This document shows positions 41,301-50,500 of a stretch of DNA of 64,000 nt, in pieces. The translations under genes and the position numbers were made by a program. Source of the stretch: an uncultured Verrucomicrobiota bacterium (lineage in GTDB: Bacteria > Verrucomicrobiota > Verrucomicrobiia > Limisphaerales > UBA1319); contig CAIMWS010000405.1 in NCBI GenBank assembly GCA_903845125.1, forward strand, positions 1 to 64,000. The letters are read 5' to 3'. The notes beneath the pieces are model-generated. The model saw nothing but the letters and a program-made list of their open reading frames with translations. It made no database searches and had not been told where the DNA came from. The stretch's first letter is position 1. Every line of letters starts with the position of its first letter.

Positions 41301-42254
41301 CTAAAACCACGGCCGCTCGCGCTGATGGATCTTGTCGAGCGCGTTCCGGCAAATCTGGGCATCCTCCACCACCTGGAAATCGAACATCCCCACACACAGG
41401 AAATCTGCGCCGTTTTCAAACGCATACGCAAAGCCCTCGCGGGGATGGATGGCCCCCGCTCCCAGCACTTTGTAGGCGATCCATGGCCGGTCCACTTCCG
41501 CCATGAACGCCTTCGTCGCCTGCGGATTTTCCTCCCATAGATTATCCCGGCGTTCCTTGGGGCCGGCGGACCAATAGCTCTTGCTGTTGAAGGTTTTCAT
41601 ATAGAAATCCGGCTTCAGCCCCGCCTTCTCGCAGGCCATGGGCACCTCGATCAGGTGCCCGGCCAAGCCAGCCGTTACCCCGCTCTTTTTAATCACTTCC
41701 AGGGCCTGCCCCAGAATTTCCACCTGCCCGGCTTTCACCAGTTCGTCCCCCACCCCGCCATGGATGTAAACGCCCTCCGCCCCCGCGTCGATGGCCCGCT
41801 TGATTTCGGACCACCGGTCTTGCTCGGGCAGTTTCACCTGGGCGATCCATTGCAGCTTACCCCCGCGCTCCAGGCGGAAAGCCCGGATTACCCGCAGGGT
41901 GTCGTCATCCAATCGCAGAATCATCGTATTGATCCCCGATTTCTCGCACAGCGCCAGCGTCTCCAGGATTTTGGCATCCGAGAAATAGTGCTTCAGCAGG
42001 GGCGACACATAGATCAAATCCCGGCTGTGGGCGAATCCACTGATCAGGTTCCCGCCGCAGATCAGGCGCGTGACTGACAATTTGCCCAATTTCCCTCGCG
42101 GCAGGCTGGCGGCCGCCTGCCCGGCGTTGCCCGGGGCAGCAGCCGGTGCCGCCTGCGCCAGCAGCGCCTGCTCCTCGAAACTGATCACTACCGCCGCCGC
42201 CGAGGCCAGGGCGGACTGTTTCAAAAAACTGCGTCGGTTGACTTGTTCTCGCAT
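41301..42254 (-). CDS. Tat-exported TIM-barrel protein (aldo/keto-reductase-like fold)
   Basis: The ATG at 42254 gives a Tat signal (NRRSFLKQSALASAAAVVISFEEQ); the 26 residues before it in the track ORF are rejected. The 317-residue protein keeps the barrel pattern KLSVTRLICGGNLISGF, IARINTMILRLDDDTL-type strands, YIHGGVGDELVKAGQVEIL, FYMKTFNSKSYWS and LCVGMFDFQVVED. Such proteins occur in Verrucomicrobia/Planctomycetes secretomes with unknown substrate and may lack the classical AKR catalytic tetrad, which I could not place. It begins a minus-strand stretch on its own. Confidence 0.65.
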   Translation of the reverse strand: MREQVNRRSFLKQSALASAAAVVISFEEQALLAQAAPAAAPGNAGQAAASLPRGKLGKLSVTRLICGGNLISGFAHSRDLIYVSPLLKHYFSDAKILETLALCEKSGINTMILRLDDDTLRVIRAFRLERGGKLQWIAQVKLPEQDRWSEIKRAIDAGAEGVYIHGGVGDELVKAGQVEILGQALEVIKKSGVTAGLAGHLIEVPMACEKAGLKPDFYMKTFNSKSYWSAGPKERRDNLWEENPQATKAFMAEVDRPWIAYKVLGAGAIHPREGFAYAFENGADFLCVGMFDFQVVEDAQICRNALDKIHQRERPWF

Positions 42255-42399
42255 AACGTGCCTTTGGTCCAATTTGGTGAATCGCGATCTGATGTTCCAT
42301 AAACCGCAAGGCCACCGCAAGTCAAATGACAAACCTCAGCCTTCCCGGATCCGGATCCGGGCCTGCCCGCTACTCCCGAGCAAACTTTCCCCTGGGGAG

Positions 42400-42433
42400 A
42401 AAAGCCAAAGGGCCTCGAAAGCTCAAGGCCCTT
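42400..42433 (-). terminator. Terminator after the LTxxQ-type gene
   Basis: A perfect 8-bp stem AAGGGCCT/AGGCCCTT with a 10-base loop. On the minus strand it is followed by a T-rich stretch (TTTGGCTTTTC). It lies about 60 bases after the stop codon at 42493. Confidence 0.65.
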
Positions 42434-42492
42434 GGACGTGCCTCCGGAAGGCTGTTAAAATTCAGGTAAAAACCGCCGCCATCAGGCGCGCA

Positions 42493-42951
42493 CTATTGTT
42501 GCCCGCCACCGCCACCACCGCCGCCCCGGTTGCCACGGCCGCCGAAGCCTCCACCCATGCCGAACATGGACATGAAGCCCATGGGCGAGCTTTCCAGTTG
42601 GGATTTCTGATCGGCGGTGAGGTTGACTTTTTTCAGCGCCTTGAAGCGAACCATGGCCATTTCCGCCTGGATTTTATATACGGCTTCCACTTTGGCCTTC
42701 ACCGTGGCTTCACTGGCATCCGCCGCCAGAGCGGCTTTAACCGCCTCTTTTTGGGCTTCGTTGAGTTTTTCCCGCAGGGGGGTCATGTCGGCCTGAATAG
42801 CCTCGCGCAGTTGGGTGCTTTGGTCCTGGGTCAGGATCATCCCGCGGCCACCCTGGCCGCCACCGCTTTGTTGCGCAGCGGCCTGAAAAGTTAGAGCGCA
42901 AAACAAGCCAGCAACCAGGGCGGTGCATTTGAGAAACATTCTTGAGTTCAT
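42493..42951 (-). CDS. Small periplasmic LTxxQ/Spy-CpxP-like protein with Gly-rich tail
   Basis: A 152-residue protein with a signal peptide (MFLKCTALVAGLFCALTFQAAAQQ). Mature helices contain ILTQDQSTQLREAIQADM and VNLTADQKSQLE, two LTxxQ-like motifs as in Spy, CpxP and related metal/stress proteins. The C-terminus is a low-complexity glycine run (GMGGGFGGRGNRGGGGGGGGQQ). A chaperone or metal-sensing role in the periplasm is inferred from the motif only. It is transcribed away from the receiver gene upstream on the same strand, with a 175-base gap. Confidence 0.72.
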   Translation of the reverse strand: MNSRMFLKCTALVAGLFCALTFQAAAQQSGGGQGGRGMILTQDQSTQLREAIQADMTPLREKLNEAQKEAVKAALAADASEATVKAKVEAVYKIQAEMAMVRFKALKKVNLTADQKSQLESSPMGFMSMFGMGGGFGGRGNRGGGGGGGGQQ

Positions 42952-43126
42952 AGGATCCTTAGAGTTTTGTTATCAGTTGTGAACAGGCCAAACCAGCACA
43001 TAAGAGAGTCGGCCCGGCAATAACTTGCCCCAGCCACCCCCCTCGAGATCAGGATCTGGTCACTGATCATAGAGACGTCAAAGGGCATGCCGAGGTTACG
43101 GATTATTTGTTCTGGCCTTCGCCAAA

Positions 43127-43627
43127 TCATTCCGTTCGTCCAAGGGGGGGGACCATAGCCAGGCCGGGCCGGGAAAAGAAAAGAAAATCTGTGCTAGTGC
43201 CGGCCATACGCGCCAACCGCTGCTCCGCGGTTTCCCGCAACAGGGCAGCGATGACACTGAGCAGCTTGGGAAAATCGAGTGGTTTTTCCATCAAGGCACC
43301 CACGCCGGCACCCATGGCGGTGAAATTTTGATCGGGCCGGCCAGTTATAATGACCACCGCCATGCATGGATTGGCGGAGGTCAGCCGCTCAAAAACTTCC
43401 CAACCATTGAGCTCGGGCAGGCAGAGGTCCAAAAGCACCAGATCGATGACTTCCCCGGCAGCTATGGCGAGAGCTTGCACGCCATTGGCCGCGCTGAGCA
43501 CGCGATAATGCTGGTCGGCCAATACGTGGCCCAGCATTTGGCGAACCGAATAGTCGTCATCGATAATCAGGATGGTTTGAGTGGTGGCAGCCACTACGGC
43601 ATCCCCAGTGCAATTCATTTCAGTCAT
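43127..43627 (-). CDS. Stand-alone receiver (response regulator) protein
   Basis: The ATG at 43627 (MTEMNCTGDAVVAATTQT) is preferred; 43648 is possible. A receiver domain covers about 20-140, with ILIIDDDYSVRQML, LVLLDLCLPELNGWE (phospho-Asp) and LMEKPLDFPKLL (switch Lys). A tail of about 35 residues follows, ending FFSRPGLAMVPPLGRTE, with no DNA-binding domain. It may act by protein contact or feed the divergent NtrB/NtrC-like pair that starts 460 bases away. Confidence 0.8.
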   Translation of the reverse strand: MTEMNCTGDAVVAATTQTILIIDDDYSVRQMLGHVLADQHYRVLSAANGVQALAIAAGEVIDLVLLDLCLPELNGWEVFERLTSANPCMAVVIITGRPDQNFTAMGAGVGALMEKPLDFPKLLSVIAALLRETAEQRLARMAGTSTDFLFFSRPGLAMVPPLGRTE

Positions 43628-44090
43628 GGTTGATCCGGGAGCCGACACTTCATGAATTTAGTGATGGCACCGATTCTCCTGGCCGCAGTCTGCGGGCAGA
43701 CACTCGCAGGCAGACGCTGGACACTCGAGCCAGACTTATGGCACTGATCATCCCCTGAGCGTCTTACCACACCCAAAAAAATTCCCGGCGCACATCAACT
43801 AAATCCACTCCATGACGGCCCCCTATTTAAACCGATTGATTGGTCTTTAGGCGAAGCGGCGCGGCTGATTCACCTCCTTTGAATGCTAATTAGCAATCAG
43901 CTTTGCCGCAGCACCGGTTTTACCTAAGCGAAAATCATGCCAGGAGTTGCACAATTCCTGCTGGGGTGGATGCAGGTGACCTGAAACTTGTTTTTCCGGG
44001 CAAAGGACGCAAAACTGCCCTCCGAAAAGGGCTGAAAAGACAGGTTGGGTGGATAACCATTAGGCTGCGCGTATAGGAATTGACCACATC
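43628..44090. other. Divergent intergenic region with palindromes upstream of the NtrB/C-like pair
   Basis: About 460 bases between the receiver gene and the kinase gene. It holds the palindrome TGCTAATTAGCA (43884-43895) inside a wider inverted repeat, GCTGATT (43864) to AATCAGC (43895). A loose cluster of CAGAC-type repeats lies at 43695-43735. A TTGCAC-N5-CTGCT at 43947 only partly fits a sigma-54 promoter. No gene is supported. Confidence 0.4.
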
Positions 44091-45452
44091 ATGATGAATT
44101 TGCGTGTCCAACTGCGAATCGTGGCGCTGGCAACCGCCATTGGGCTGCTGGGCCTGTCGATCGCCTTCCTGGCCTTCAAATCAGAGCGGCAGTTCGAGGA
44201 ACTACGAACCCGCTTAAAGCAGGTGGATTCGGAAAGCTACCGGATCGCGGACCAGTTCAAGGAATCGCTGAGCCAACTGAACAGCTCACTGGTTAGGTTC
44301 AGCAGCAACCATGACCCGACGGACCTGACCAACTTCCTCAAGGCCAGCCACGAGTTGGACGATTGGATTGACGACCAAAAACCCAAAATGACCAGTGACC
44401 TGGAAAAAGCCCTGGTGCAGCAATTGGATGTGGCTTACACCAATTATGTGCGGGAGTCCAAAACCGTAGTGGCCCGGCTGCAAACCTTGGGCAAACAAAA
44501 CGCAACCTTGGAGATGCTCACCCCGTTCCTGGCCCAAGCCCAAATCCTGTCTGACCTTGGCCAGGCCCTGGCGCGGGCCCATTTCGAATCCCGGACCACC
44601 TTGCTTTCCCACGTGAACCAAACCATCTCCGAATTCCGGGTCTGGCAGCTGATTTCCCTGGGCTGCCTGTTCCTTTTGGGTATCGCACTGGCCATTTTGG
44701 TTTACCGGGATTTGATTTCGCCTCTGCGCGCGCGACTGATTGAGGATCAAGCCCTGCTGGAGCGTCAGGAAAAACTCGCCGCGCTGGGATTACTCGCCGC
44801 CGGAGTCGCTCACGAAATCCGCAACCCACTCACCGCCATCAAGGCGGCGCTTTACGTCCAGATGAAAAAATTCCAGGCGGGCTCGCCCGAACTGGCCGAC
44901 GCCAGGGTCGTGGAACGTGAAATATCCCGCCTCGAAAAAATTGTGAGCGACTTCCTTCTTTTCGCACGTCCAGCCGAGCCGTGCCTGGCCGTCGCGGTCG
45001 CCGAAACGCCGCTGCAGGAGGTTCACAGCCTGTTGGGTCCACCATTGGCCAAGCGCGGCATCCGGCTGGATCTCGAGCCAGCGCCGGAGCTGAGGATTAA
45101 AGCGGACCTGGCCCAGCTAAAACAGGTATTGATCAACCTGGTGCAAAATGCCGCCGACGCAGCCGGCCGCGGCGGCTTGGTCACCTTGCGTCTCCGCAAG
45201 GACCGGAAGCGCATCGCCAGCCAGGACACCGCGGTTGCCATCTTCGAAGTCACCGACAGTGGCAAGGGTATTCCGCCGGATGCGCAAAAACGCCTGTTTG
45301 ATCCGTTCTTCACGACCAAAGAAAATGGGACCGGCCTGGGGTTGTCCATTGCGGCAGGCATCATTCAAAAGCACGGCGGCGCCCTCCAATACCAAACCCA
45401 GGTTGACTGCGGCACCACCTTTGGTATCATTCTGCCGTTAGTTACCGAATGA
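44091..45452 (+). CDS. NtrB-like sensor histidine kinase
   Basis: A 453-residue protein with helix 1 at about 8-28 (IVALATAIGLLGLSIAFLAF). A long helical extracytoplasmic sensor region (RTRLKQVDSESYRIADQFKESLSQL) follows, and helix 2 is at about 188-207 (LISLGCLFLLGIALAILVY). The dimerisation box GVAHEIRNPLTAIK carries phospho-His at about 241. The ATPase domain has NLVQNAADAAGR, DSGKGIPPDA and GTGLGLSIA. It overlaps the NtrC-type gene by 4 bases (ATGA), so they form a sensor-regulator pair. The signal is unknown. Confidence 0.87.
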   Translation: MMNLRVQLRIVALATAIGLLGLSIAFLAFKSERQFEELRTRLKQVDSESYRIADQFKESLSQLNSSLVRFSSNHDPTDLTNFLKASHELDDWIDDQKPKMTSDLEKALVQQLDVAYTNYVRESKTVVARLQTLGKQNATLEMLTPFLAQAQILSDLGQALARAHFESRTTLLSHVNQTISEFRVWQLISLGCLFLLGIALAILVYRDLISPLRARLIEDQALLERQEKLAALGLLAAGVAHEIRNPLTAIKAALYVQMKKFQAGSPELADARVVEREISRLEKIVSDFLLFARPAEPCLAVAVAETPLQEVHSLLGPPLAKRGIRLDLEPAPELRIKADLAQLKQVLINLVQNAADAAGRGGLVTLRLRKDRKRIASQDTAVAIFEVTDSGKGIPPDAQKRLFDPFFTTKENGTGLGLSIAAGIIQKHGGALQYQTQVDCGTTFGIILPLVTE

Positions 45453-46882
45453 TTCCTGGTGCCGCGATACTTTTAATTGAAGATGACCCTGGCATTGCCG
45501 ACACCTTGCAGCGGGTGTTGACCGAGGAGGGCCATCAGGTAGCCGTCGAATCCCGCGGCGATTCCGGCCTGGAGCGCGCCGCCCGGGAAGCTTTCCAAGT
45601 CGTGATCACCGATCTGAAAATGCCCGGCCTGGGCGGCTTGGACATCGTCCGCCGGCTACGCGCCACCCAACCGCGCCTGCCGGTCATCCTCATCACCGCT
45701 TTCGGCACCACCGAAACCGCCATCGAAGCGATGAAGATTGGCGCCTACGATTACCTTTTGAAACCTTTCGACATCGCCGTGATGATCGAGCTGGTGCGCC
45801 AGGCGGCCGACAGCAGCCGTTTCATGTCCGAACCGGTCAGCCTGGGCGAAACGGATCGGTCGCGCGATGCCCTGGTGGGCCGCAGCCTGGCCATGCAGCA
45901 CATCTACAAGGAGATCGGCCGCGTAGCGTCCAAGCCCGTGACAGTGCTGATCCGGGGCGAAACCGGGACCGGCAAAGAGCTGATCGCCCGTGCCATCTAC
46001 CAGCACAGCGACCGCGCCCAGGCCTCTTTTATCGCCATCAACTGCGCGGCGATTCCCGAGGCGTTGCTGGAGAGCGAGCTCTTCGGCCATGAGCGCGGCG
46101 CCTTCACGGGCGCGGACAACCGTCGGATCGGCCGCTTTGAACAGGCCGACCACGGCACTCTGTTCCTGGATGAAATCGGCGACCTGCCTCCCGGCACTCA
46201 AGTCAAGCTCCTGCGCGTGCTCCAGGAAAAAAACCTGGTGCGCCTGGGCGGCAAGGAAACCATCCCGGTCGATGTCCGCATCATCGCCGCCACCCACCGG
46301 GATCTGGAAACCGCCCTGCGGGAAAAGCAATTCCGGGAGGATCTTTACTACCGCCTCAACGTGGCTGTCATCACCCTGCCCCCCTTGCGCCAGCGCCGCG
46401 AAGACATCCCTGAACTCATCCGGTATTTCCTGGGCAAACATGGACCCGAGTTTGGCGCCGCCAGCCCTTCGATCCATCCCGAGGCGCTCAGCTTTCTGCA
46501 GGCGCAGCCATGGCCCGGCAACGTGCGCGAGCTGGAAAACGTGGTCCGCAAAGCCCTCCTGGCCGCCCAAGGCTACCCCATCACCCCGGATCATGTCCGC
46601 CCGGCCTTGAGCAAAGCCCGGCTCCCGGAGCATTCGGACCTGGAATCTTTTGGCGGGTTCATCGATGACCTGCTCGCCGCGGCCCGCCGCGAAGAGCTTA
46701 CGGATGTCCACGCCCGCGTCATCGAAACCGCCGAGCGCGAACTGCTCACACGCGCCATCAAGCAGGCCCAAGGCAACCAGGCCAAAGCCGCCCGCTGGCT
46801 GGGCATCACCCGCATGACGATGCGCGCCAAGCTCACCGAGTTTGGGCTTCATCCCGCGCAGGAACAGGACTCGCCCGTTTGA
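45449..46882 (+). CDS. Sigma-54-dependent NtrC-type response regulator
   Basis: A 477-residue protein. The receiver domain has [13 protein letters not shown] with phospho-Asp55. The AAA+ domain has Walker [12 protein letters not shown] near 170, GAFTGA near 217 (contacts sigma-54) and [11 protein letters not shown]. The C-terminal Fis-type helix-turn-helix is [19 protein letters not shown]. These show activation of RNA polymerase with sigma-54. It is coupled to the sensor gene in front by a 4-base overlap. No clear sigma-54 promoter target was identified in the window. Confidence 0.93.
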   Translation: MIPGAAILLIEDDPGIADTLQRVLTEEGHQVAVESRGDSGLERAAREAFQVVITDLKMPGLGGLDIVRRLRATQPRLPVILITAFGTTETAIEAMKIGAYDYLLKPFDIAVMIELVRQAADSSRFMSEPVSLGETDRSRDALVGRSLAMQHIYKEIGRVASKPVTVLIRGETGTGKELIARAIYQHSDRAQASFIAINCAAIPEALLESELFGHERGAFTGADNRRIGRFEQADHGTLFLDEIGDLPPGTQVKLLRVLQEKNLVRLGGKETIPVDVRIIAATHRDLETALREKQFREDLYYRLNVAVITLPPLRQRREDIPELIRYFLGKHGPEFGAASPSIHPEALSFLQAQPWPGNVRELENVVRKALLAAQGYPITPDHVRPALSKARLPEHSDLESFGGFIDDLLAAARREELTDVHARVIETAERELLTRAIKQAQGNQAKAARWLGITRMTMRAKLTEFGLHPAQEQDSPV

Positions 46883-47060
46883 GCCCATTGGCCGCCGGGC
46901 GCAGAGCCTTGCCATGCGCCACCGGGCCTTCGGTTCCAAGATTCCATTGCCGCCGCACCTCCTGCACTCACCCTGGTTGGCGATCGCGATGGCCGCGGGA
47001 TTCCTGCCGCACCGGAACCCAGTCCGCGATCATGCCGGAAGCGGCCCGCTGGGAAGCCCT

Positions 47061-47414
47061 TTATTTGGGGCCCAAAGTGCGGTCTCCCCGCTCCCCGGTT
47101 TTGATCCGCAAGGCGTCCAGCACCGGCAACACAAACACCTTGCCGTCACCCACATTCCCGGTATGTGCGGAGCGGTATATCGCCGCCAGGATGTCCTCCG
47201 CCTCCTCATCCCGGCAGGCGATTTCCAGGCGTAACTTGCGGGTCATTTCCAAGCCGATGTACTCGCGGTGGTCGGGATGCCGGGGATCGTGTTCCTGGCC
47301 GAAGCCCCTGGCCTCGGACACCGTCATACCCGGCACATGGTATTCAATGAGCGCATCCACCAAGCGGTGCAAGTGTTCGGGCGGAATGAAAGCGATGATG
47401 AATTTCATGGTCAA
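47061..47414 (-). CDS. PII-type signalling protein of the efflux-linked group (PII-NG)
   Basis: A 117-residue protein with PII-fold landmarks: MKFIIAFIPPEHLHRLVDAL, VPGMTVSEARGFG, and the B-loop TGNVGDGKVFVLPV followed by IKTGERG. The T-loop (QEHDPRHPDHREYIGLEM) lacks the usual uridylylated Tyr environment of GlnB/GlnK and is rich in His, Asp and Arg. Published analyses describe a PII-NG group encoded beside CzcABC-type pumps, and this gene is the last in such an operon with a 4-base overlap (ATGA). It may bind metal or nucleotide to sense efflux need; this is inference. The alternative start is at 47408. Confidence 0.84.
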   Translation of the reverse strand: MTMKFIIAFIPPEHLHRLVDALIEYHVPGMTVSEARGFGQEHDPRHPDHREYIGLEMTRKLRLEIACRDEEAEDILAAIYRSAHTGNVGDGKVFVLPVLDALRIKTGERGDRTLGPK

Positions 47415-50400
47415 TAGTCGGCTTTGGCGTCCTCGAACAACGGATAGAGGATCGGCAGAACGAACAAGGTCAGCAAGGTGGCAGTGCCCAACCCGCCGAT
47501 GATGACGACTGCGAAAGGCCGGGCCGTTTCCGCCCCCACTGCGGTGGAAAGCCCGGCCGGGAGCAGGCCCAAGGCGGCCATAAGGGCGGTCATGACCACC
47601 GGCCGCACGCGGCTGACGGCTCCTTCCATGATGGCTTCCGCCATCGCCAGGCCGGCCTGGCGAAGCTCCCGAATACGCTCCACGAGGATGACCCCGTTTT
47701 GGATGGAGAGGCCGAACAGGGCGATGAAGCCCACCAGAGCCGAAACGGACAAAGCCAGGCCGGACAGCGGCAGGGCCATTATCCCCCCCACGGCGGTGAA
47801 GGGCACATTCAGGAGGATGAGAATGGCCAGCTTGCCGGAATCAAACGCCGTAAACAGCAGGAAGAATATGGCCAGCAGGGTGATCGGTACCACCACCGCC
47901 AAGCGTTTGACGGCGCGCTGCTGGTTTTCGAAGGCACCCGTCCATTCCAGGTGATACCCGGCCGGCAGCCGCACCTGGGCCTCCACCTTTTTCTGGGCCT
48001 CCGCCACCAGCGAACCCAGGTCGCGGCCGCGCACCGAGAGCTTGACGGCGGTGCGGCGCTCATTCTCCTCCCGGTAAATCCGCGCGAAGCCGGGTTTCAG
48101 CTCGATGCTGGCCACTGTGCCGAGGTTGAGACGTTCGCCGTTGGAACCGAAGACGGGAATGTTGCGGATGGATTCCAGGTTGGACACGGCGCCAGGGGTC
48201 AAGCGGACTGCCAGGTTGAAGGTCCGCTCGCCATCCAGAACCTGGGTGGCCACGGCACCGCCCATAGCGGTTTCCACCACCGATTCCACATCGGATACTG
48301 AAAGCCCGAACCGGGCGATCGCCGCGCGGTCGATCTCAATCTGGATTTGGGGCTGGCCCAGCAACTCTTCGGTGCCGACATCCGCGGCCCCCGGCACGGT
48401 TTTGAGGATATCAACGGTCTGATCGGCCAGCGCCTGCAGCTTGAGCGGATCCTCCCCGTAGATCTTGATGCTCAGCTCGGCCTTGATGCCGGAGATGGCC
48501 TCGTTGACGTTATCCTCGATCATCTGGCTGAACTGGAATTCCACCCCGGGGATTTCCGCCAGCTTGCGCCCCATGGCAGCGGCCAGGCCGTTGCGGTCCC
48601 GGGCGGTAACCCACCGTTCGCGCGGGCTCAATTCCACGGAGCATTCGACGATATCGAAGCCGTTGATGTCGGTGCCATCGTCGGGCCGCCCCAACTGGGT
48701 TACCACCGATTGTGTTTCCGGAAAGGAGGCCAGGATGCCGCGCACTTTTTTCACCAGGCGGGCGGCCTCGGTGGGGGAAATCGTCTCCGGCATGAATCCC
48801 CGGACCCAAAGGGAGCCCTCGTCCAACTTGGGCAGGAACTCCGAACCGCTGAAATAGAGGGTGACCCCGGCCAGGACGAGGCTGGCCAGCGCGGCGGAAA
48901 ACACCACCCAGCGGGCCGCCAGCGCCCGTTGGAGCCAGGGGCGGTACCAGGCCACCAGCCTCCGGACAATCCAGGATTCATGCCCGGCGCCATGCGGTTT
49001 CACCGCGACGCTCGCGATGGCGGGCACCACCGTGAGCGCCAGGAGGGTGCCCACCACCAACGCGAAGGTCAGCGTCAACGCCATGGGCTGGAAGATCTTC
49101 CCTTCCACCCGCTGCATGGTGTAGAGCGGGATGAACGCGGTGAGGAGGATCGCCTTGGAAAAAAGGATGGGACGGCCCATTTGTCCAAAAGCCTCCACGA
49201 TCGCCGCGGTCAGGGAGCGCACTTTCTGTTTCCTTTCCTCCAGCAGGCGCAGCAGGTTTTCCATCACGACGACGGCAGAATCCACAATAATGCCGAAGTC
49301 GATGGCGCCCATCGAAATCAGGTTGGCCGGAATGCCGCGCAAGTCGAGCAGCAGAAAGGCCCCCAGCAGGGACAGCGGCACGACCGCGGCCACCACCAGG
49401 GCGGAGCGATAGTTCCCCAGCCCCAGGAATAAAATCAGCACCAGCAGCACCAGCGAGACCCCCTCCACCATGTTTTTGCGCACCGTATGCAAGGTGCGCC
49501 CGATCAGTTCGGTGCGGTCGTAGTGCATCACCATCCGCACCCCCTGGGGCAGGAATTTGGCGTTGATTTCGCGGACCTTGGCGCGCACGAGCTTGAGCAC
49601 CTCCAAGGCGTTCTCCCCTTTGCGCATGATCACGATGCCCTCCACCACGTCATCCTGATCCGGCTCGCCAGGAAGGATTTTGCCCACCCGGCCCAGGCGC
49701 AATTGGGAGCCGATGGAAACGGCCCCCAAGTCACGGATGCGGATGGGAGTGCCGTTGCGGGTTTCCACCGCGATGGCGGCGATGTCCTCCACGTTACGCA
49801 CAAACCCCAGCCCGCGCACGATGTACATCTCCGAGCCGTGCTCGATGTACGAACCGCCCGCATTGCGGTTGCCATTGGCGAGGGCGGTGAATACCTGCTG
49901 CAAGGAGATGCCGTAGGATTTGAGCCGCGCGGGATCAATCGATACCTGGTATTGCTTGGTTGGTCCCCCAAACCCCACCACATCGACGATGCCCGGTACT
50001 GTGCGCAGCTTACGCTCCACCACCCAATCCTGCAAGGCCCGCACTTCCTCGGGGGGGTGGCCGGCCGGGGCTTTCAGAGTGTAGCGGTAGATTTCGCCCA
50101 CCGGGGTGGAGTCCGGCGAAAGGCCCGCCTGGGCTCCCGCGGGCAGCGCCACGGTGGAAAGCAGCTGGTAGGCCTGGTTGCGGACATAAGCCCGGTCGGT
50201 TTGGTCCTCAAACACGATGGTGATTTGTGAAAGGCCGAACAGGGAGATCGACCGGATGGAAGAACGGCGGGGAATGCCGTTCATCACGTTTTCCAGGGGA
50301 ATGGTCACCAGGCGCTCCACTTCCTCGGCGGCGTGCCCCGGGAACAGGGTGATGATCTGGAAGCTCACATTCGTGACATCGGGATAGGCCTCCACCGGCA

Positions 50401-50500
50401 GCCGTTGGAAGGCGAAAATGCCCGCCACGATATAAATCAACAACAGGGCGGCGACGATCGGCCGATGGCGCAGGATGTACGATACCAACGTTGCCATCAC
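47411..50500 (-). CDS. CzcA/CusA-type heavy-metal efflux RND pump
   Basis: A 1029-residue inner-membrane protein, the usual size for HME-RND pumps. It starts LVSYILRHRPIVAALLL and has the family motif DFGIIVDSAVVVMEN with two Asp residues of the proton path (usually DGA, here DSA). A large periplasmic porter domain (SYGISLQQVFTALANGN, GQPQIQIEIDR) and the second hydrophobic block near the C-terminus (VSALVGFIALFGLSIQNGVI) complete the plan. It exports divalent or monovalent metal ions with the adaptor and TolC-like protein; the metal cannot be deduced. Start 50500 or 50497. It overlaps both neighbours by 4 bases. Confidence 0.93.
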   Translation of the reverse strand: MMATLVSYILRHRPIVAALLLIYIVAGIFAFQRLPVEAYPDVTNVSFQIITLFPGHAAEEVERLVTIPLENVMNGIPRRSSIRSISLFGLSQITIVFEDQTDRAYVRNQAYQLLSTVALPAGAQAGLSPDSTPVGEIYRYTLKAPAGHPPEEVRALQDWVVERKLRTVPGIVDVVGFGGPTKQYQVSIDPARLKSYGISLQQVFTALANGNRNAGGSYIEHGSEMYIVRGLGFVRNVEDIAAIAVETRNGTPIRIRDLGAVSIGSQLRLGRVGKILPGEPDQDDVVEGIVIMRKGENALEVLKLVRAKVREINAKFLPQGVRMVMHYDRTELIGRTLHTVRKNMVEGVSLVLLVLILFLGLGNYRSALVVAAVVPLSLLGAFLLLDLRGIPANLISMGAIDFGIIVDSAVVVMENLLRLLEERKQKVRSLTAAIVEAFGQMGRPILFSKAILLTAFIPLYTMQRVEGKIFQPMALTLTFALVVGTLLALTVVPAIASVAVKPHGAGHESWIVRRLVAWYRPWLQRALAARWVVFSAALASLVLAGVTLYFSGSEFLPKLDEGSLWVRGFMPETISPTEAARLVKKVRGILASFPETQSVVTQLGRPDDGTDINGFDIVECSVELSPRERWVTARDRNGLAAAMGRKLAEIPGVEFQFSQMIEDNVNEAISGIKAELSIKIYGEDPLKLQALADQTVDILKTVPGAADVGTEELLGQPQIQIEIDRAAIARFGLSVSDVESVVETAMGGAVATQVLDGERTFNLAVRLTPGAVSNLESIRNIPVFGSNGERLNLGTVASIELKPGFARIYREENERRTAVKLSVRGRDLGSLVAEAQKKVEAQVRLPAGYHLEWTGAFENQQRAVKRLAVVVPITLLAIFFLLFTAFDSGKLAILILLNVPFTAVGGIMALPLSGLALSVSALVGFIALFGLSIQNGVILVERIRELRQAGLAMAEAIMEGAVSRVRPVVMTALMAALGLLPAGLSTAVGAETARPFAVVIIGGLGTATLLTLFVLPILYPLFEDAKADY

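Noticed and set aside
43947-43962. Possible sigma-54 promoter (TTGCAC-N5-CTGCT)
   Set aside because: It lacks the essential GG of the -24 element, so only a weak resemblance.
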